Source: an uncultured Bacteroidales bacterium
GTDB lineage: Bacteria; Bacteroidota; Bacteroidia; Bacteroidales; Bacteroidaceae
Length of the DNA stretch: 64,000 bases
Assembly: GCA_945787885.1 (NCBI GenBank)
Contig: CALZJF010000004.1
Span: forward strand, 1 to 64,000
Reading direction: 5' to 3'
The notes beneath the pieces were generated by a model. The model was not told the DNA's origin and searched no databases. It saw nothing but the letters and a program-made list of their open reading frames with translations. Below, piece by piece: positions 60,928 to 64,000 of the stretch. The position numbers were made by a program, and so were the translations under genes. How positions within the stretch are numbered: position 1 is the first letter of the stretch; every line of letters begins with the position of its first letter.

Positions 60928-62247
60928 TTATTTCAGAATTTCAAACTCAACTCGGCGATTTAAACGGCGACCTTCATCCGTGTCATTCTCAGTCAGTGGC
61001 TTACTCATACCATAAGCCTCATAAGAAAGTTTATCGGGAGAAACACCACGCTGTACGAGATACTGCATTACAGAAATAGCCCGCTCACGAGAGAGGTTCA
61101 TATTAAATTCTTCTGTACCACGATTGTCCGTATGACCTTTTATCTTAATCTTAGAGTTAGTGCGAATAAGAGTTTCTGCTAAGGTATTCAGATAAGAATA
61201 AGACTCTGACTTGATATTGCTCTTTCCAAAATCAAAGTTTATAGCATCGTCAATAGCGCAAATAGTTTTTCCCGATACTGATTCGCCACGAGACATCATA
61301 TCTGTAATTTCCTCCAATGAATAACAAGGTTTCTCTTCCTTGACAACAACGGGTGCAGGCTGAGGTTCAGGAATAGCAGGTTCAAATACTTCTACGACTG
61401 GAGTAGGAGCATGCTTCTTTTTGAAAATGCTAAAAGGAATGCCTATATTAGCCCTTAACTCGAGTCCTCTCAAATGGCGTGACCCATAAACTTTACGTCC
61501 CTGAGGAAGAGGTTCTGGAAAGACGACAGAAATAGCTTCACCATCTTTTTCTTTACCATAAGTATTAGTGAGTCCGTGCTCATACATTAACTCTGCACCA
61601 AGATAACAAGTATGTCTGCCAATTCGTAACTGCCACTTCACACCCGCACCCACGGCTGCGGCGAAATACACCCCATTCATATTCATCTTTGTCAAATCCA
61701 TCTGATAACCAATATAACTGTTGGATGACTTTGTCTCAACATACTGCATAGCGGCATTGATTTCTCCTCCCGCACAGAATCCTAATACCGGAGCCACATA
61801 GACATAGGGGCGTACAGCACTCGTAGGCTTCAGAAACTGGTACATCAGCGGCACACGTACATCTACATAGTGAGCGGAAAGGGAGTAACGTACATCCTTT
61901 AATCCTTCCACATCATAGTAAGGCAAAAGCGTACCGGCATCAAGAAGTTTGCTTCCTATCTCAAAAAGACGACCGCCTCTATGTGTGTAAGAAACCTCCG
62001 GACGAATGGCATACTGATGATTGCCACCAAACTCGCCTTGGGCAAAAACAGCAAACATGCCGCCATTACAATTCTTGTTTGTAGGAAAGACATCTTTATT
62101 CAAATCAGAATAATGTAGCCAAGATGAATGAAGACCACTTCCCATACCCAAATACCAATTATTAGGCTCTGGAGTTGTCGATTCCTGTGCCTGAGTAGTT
62201 GCCACAAACATCGTGCAACCTGCTAATAAGAATTTTAATCTTTGCAT
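60928..62247 (-). CDS. OmpA-family protein with outer-membrane beta-barrel
   Basis: 439 residues, signal peptide MQRLKFLLAGCTMFVATTQAQ. The N-terminal 270 residues alternate as an outer-membrane barrel (NQYAIRPEVSYTHRGGRLFEIG, RPYVYVAPVLGFCAGGEIN). A Pro-Glu-rich linker follows (VFEPAIPEPQPAPVVV, about 290-305). The C-terminal OmpA domain (about 330-439) contains NFDFGKSNIKSESYSYLNTL and the peptidoglycan-binding motif KGHTDNRGTEEFNMNLSRERA, ending NRRVEFEILK. It should tether the outer membrane to the wall. AT-rich like the vWA gene downstream, so both appear to have come together. Confidence 0.93.
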   Translation of the reverse strand: MQRLKFLLAGCTMFVATTQAQESTTPEPNNWYLGMGSGLHSSWLHYSDLNKDVFPTNKNCNGGMFAVFAQGEFGGNHQYAIRPEVSYTHRGGRLFEIGSKLLDAGTLLPYYDVEGLKDVRYSLSAHYVDVRVPLMYQFLKPTSAVRPYVYVAPVLGFCAGGEINAAMQYVETKSSNSYIGYQMDLTKMNMNGVYFAAAVGAGVKWQLRIGRHTCYLGAELMYEHGLTNTYGKEKDGEAISVVFPEPLPQGRKVYGSRHLRGLELRANIGIPFSIFKKKHAPTPVVEVFEPAIPEPQPAPVVVKEEKPCYSLEEITDMMSRGESVSGKTICAIDDAINFDFGKSNIKSESYSYLNTLAETLIRTNSKIKIKGHTDNRGTEEFNMNLSRERAISVMQYLVQRGVSPDKLSYEAYGMSKPLTENDTDEGRRLNRRVEFEILK

Positions 62248-62600
62248 AAATATATGGATTTAAAATTTCTATACGACTCTTATATTATTGCATCTCTGAT
62301 GCCACGCAACAAAGCAATACATTACAATCTAGCGATGAACATGCACTCCTCCATTAAAAAAAGACAATTCAACAATAGCAATGCTTCCACCTCTTGCCAA
62401 AGTCTTATCATCATTCAGGAAAAGATTTCAATGGCAAATGTACATATTTTTCCCTATTCAACAACAATGAAAGGATATTTTTTTGATTTTACATGCAATT
62501 TTCACGTTAAATCACATAATTTTCATGTCTAAGCATGAGAAAAGAACACCTTTTTGCTTTGAACTACCTACCTATACAATTTTCCTAACCAATAAAAAAG
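62248..62600. other. AT-rich spacer upstream of the OmpA-type gene
   Basis: Very AT-rich, with T-runs and a TTTTCACGTTAAATCACATAATTTTCATG stretch near 62498 (near direct repeat of TTTTCA). Probably holds the OmpA promoter, but no good TAnnTTTG box was found. No gene seen. Confidence 0.5.
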
Positions 62601-62643
62601 GGCAGGCTCTGAAATCGGTCAATGACTGATTTCGGAGCCTGCC
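62601..62643 (-). terminator. Terminator of the YqeY gene
   Basis: 16-bp stem GGCAGGCTCTGAAATC / GATTTCGGAGCCTGCC (one G-T pair). Read on the minus strand it is followed by CCCTTTTTTATTGG, a classical intrinsic terminator. Confidence 0.85.
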
Positions 62644-62667
62644 TTCGGCTTTTCGCCACGTAGGACT

Positions 62668-63117
62668 TTATTCGCTCAAAAGTTCCTTGACTTTGGTGCT
62701 GATAGCGCGGCCATCGGCTTTGCCAGCGAGGGCTTTTGAGGCAACGCCCATCACTTTGCCCATTTCCTTGGGAGAAGTGGCACCCACCTGTGCGATGATT
62801 TCACGCAGCGCAGCAGTGAGCTCTTCGTCGGTGAGGGGCTTGGGGAGGTAAGATTCTATGACTTCTACCTCTGCCAACTCACTTTCTGCAAGGTCGGGGC
62901 GGCCTTGATCCTTATAGAGTTGAGCAGTGTCGCGCCCTTGCTTAGCCAATTTTGCCAGAATCTTCAGAGCAGCGTCGTCGGAAAGTTCGCCATTGCTGCC
63001 CGGAGCAGTCTTGGCCTCGATGAAATATTTCTTGATATTGCGAAGTGCCTGCAAGCGTACTGCCTCACGGGCCTTCATAGCCGACATGATGTCAGCACTG
63101 ATAGTTTCGAAAAGCAT
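62668..63117 (-). CDS. GatB/YqeY domain-containing protein
   Basis: 149-residue cytoplasmic protein, full length for the stand-alone YqeY family. It begins MLFETISADIMSAMKAREAVRLQALRNIKKYFIEAKT, the usual helical bundle start, and ends with the second helical lobe PKEMGKVMGVASKALAGKADGRAISTKVKELLS. This domain is the tRNA-binding tail of GatB; the role of the free protein is not settled. It lies 131 bp downstream of ftsZ on the same strand, a conserved neighbourhood in Bacteroidetes. Normal GC content returns here after the AT-rich pair. Confidence 0.94.
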   Translation of the reverse strand: MLFETISADIMSAMKAREAVRLQALRNIKKYFIEAKTAPGSNGELSDDAALKILAKLAKQGRDTAQLYKDQGRPDLAESELAEVEVIESYLPKPLTDEELTAALREIIAQVGATSPKEMGKVMGVASKALAGKADGRAISTKVKELLSE

Positions 63118-63248
63118 ATTCGTTTTTATGATTTCTGCAGGTGGACAGCTGGGTGTCCACTCTTATTTTATTTATTCTGAGGGAAAGAACTTGTTCGATA
63201 AAGGCGGAACATCTGCCACAAAGGGAATGTTTCGCCCAGCATCGGCTT

Positions 63249-64000
63249 TCAATTAAGAATTTCCTCCTTATAGCGCAACGACTCCTCACGGAATTTTCGC
63301 ATGTCAATCTCTGTGCGGTTTAGCACATCATTGTTCTCAATCATCGAAACGAGGATTTCATCGTCGAGGTCGGAGTCTTCAAAGATATAAACGCGGCGAT
63401 AGGAACGGCGCTTTTCAGCACCCTGATAGGCCACTTCTCGGCGGATAGAGAGGCGTTGCACCTCATCCTGCTGCTCTGCCGTCAGAGGCGAATGAACCAC
63501 AATCTCCTCCTCCTGCCCGGCATACGTCTTGAAACCCGATGCCAGGATAGTCACTTTCACCGACTCGCCAAGCGAAGCATCTTCAGACAGACCATATTTT
63601 GCATCGACATCTCTGTTGAAATTACTCATAAACTTATCAACCTCGTCGATTTCGCTCGTCAAGATTCCAAATCCCGACTCGTCCGGCGGACCGAAAATGG
63701 CGATTCTCAGACTCTTGCTACGAAAGATATCGCGGTCGTTGATAAGGGGAGAGTTGAGGGCTTCCTCTATGGCTTTCATGACACGGTTCTGTCCTACGCC
63801 GAAGCCCGACGACATCACTGCCACACCACCGCCTTTCAAGCAGGTCTCGACATCGCGAAAGTCGAGGTTTATTCTGCCGTGCATGGTGATGATCTCGACG
63901 ATGCTTTTCACGGCTTTCGTCAGCGTATCGTCGGCCTTCTTAAAGCCATTCAGGAGGGTGAGGTCAGGGTAAATCTGTCGCAGACGTTCATTATTGATGA
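63249..64000 (-). CDS. ftsZ: Cell division protein FtsZ, 3' part (start outside the window)
   Basis: Tubulin-like GTPase that forms the division ring. The window holds the last 250 or so codons, entering as INNERLRQIYPDLTLLNGF. Recognisable FtsZ parts: KKADDTLTKAVKSIVEIITMHG, INLDFRDVETCLKGGGVAVMSSGFG, and the C-terminal domain with LGESVKVTILASGF. The linker after that is short (about 85 residues) and ends EIDMRKFREESLRYKEEILN; I do not see the usual C-terminal DIPxFLR peptide. The GTP-binding N-terminal half, including GGGTG, lies beyond position 64000. A small GTGGAC/GTCCAC hairpin near 63140 lies in the gap to YqeY. Confidence 0.93.
   Translation of the reverse strand, partial: INNERLRQIYPDLTLLNGFKKADDTLTKAVKSIVEIITMHGRINLDFRDVETCLKGGGVAVMSSGFGVGQNRVMKAIEEALNSPLINDRDIFRSKSLRIAIFGPPDESGFGILTSEIDEVDKFMSNFNRDVDAKYGLSEDASLGESVKVTILASGFKTYAGQEEEIVVHSPLTAEQQDEVQRLSIRREVAYQGAEKRRSYRRVYIFEDSDLDDEILVSMIENNDVLNRTEIDMRKFREESLRYKEEILN

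Overview
The window reads as chromosomal DNA of a member of the Bacteroidota, order Bacteroidales, most like Prevotellaceae. The evidence is the TAnnTTTG -7 promoter motif upstream of many genes, several lipoproteins with the DUF4493 and PCMD domains, a secreted protein with a short C-terminal domain of the type IX secretion sorting kind, a DUF5686 protein, and the family-typical RsgA, Frr, PriA, SufCDS and FtsZ. Most of the window is GC-rich; about 59.3-62.6 kb is clearly AT-richer. Species cannot be decided from the sequence alone.

Layout. 0-8 kb, minus strand: frr-rsgA (translation), priA, and a suf operon sufC-sufD-sufS-rnhB with its own promoter and no sufB. 8-13 kb: a small lipoprotein and a 1310-residue coiled-coil lipoprotein with a long leader. 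13.6-17.8 kb, plus strand: a tripartite efflux operon (TolC-like, HlyD/EmrA-like, 14-TM MFS). 18.1-27.9 kb, minus strand: a cluster of DUF4493/PCMD surface lipoproteins with one outer-membrane beta-barrel. 28.4-32.3 kb: an S9 peptidase and a THUMP-type rRNA methyltransferase with a repeat-built basic tail. 32.9-34.6 kb: TauE/SafE exporter and DUF1634 protein. 34.9-43 kb: DUF5686 protein, a 1224-residue T9SS-type secreted protein and an RlpA-like protein. 43.5-48.6 kb: a 1728-residue alpha-2-macroglobulin homologue without a visible thioester motif. 48.6-51.8 kb: a 1.8-kb gene-free stretch with a 107-bp x 9 tandem array, then a Fic gene behind a perfect palindromic operator, all bracketed by two copies of a foldback element. 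51.8-59 kb: VTT protein, acyltransferase, membrane protein, purD, S41 protease, adenosine/ribokinase-type kinase. 59-62.6 kb: two identical tRNA-Asn genes followed by an AT-rich vWA lipoprotein and OmpA-type protein. The end holds a YqeY protein and the 3' part of ftsZ.

The most unusual content is between the genes. At least six copies or relics of a small non-coding foldback element are present (window start, 32.6, 34.6, 48.6, 51.6 and 54.5 kb). They share an apical hairpin whose stem differs between subtypes by compensatory base changes. Two copies are flanked by 4-bp target duplications; one supplies the last base of a stop codon and one lies 6 bp from a start codon. Separately, tandem repeats with a 21-23 bp period recur at gene ends and leaders, and two converging genes end in arrays that repeat their own stop codon in frame (five TGA every 21 bp; seventeen TAG mostly every 9 bp). 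I regard these two observations as the best candidates for something undescribed.
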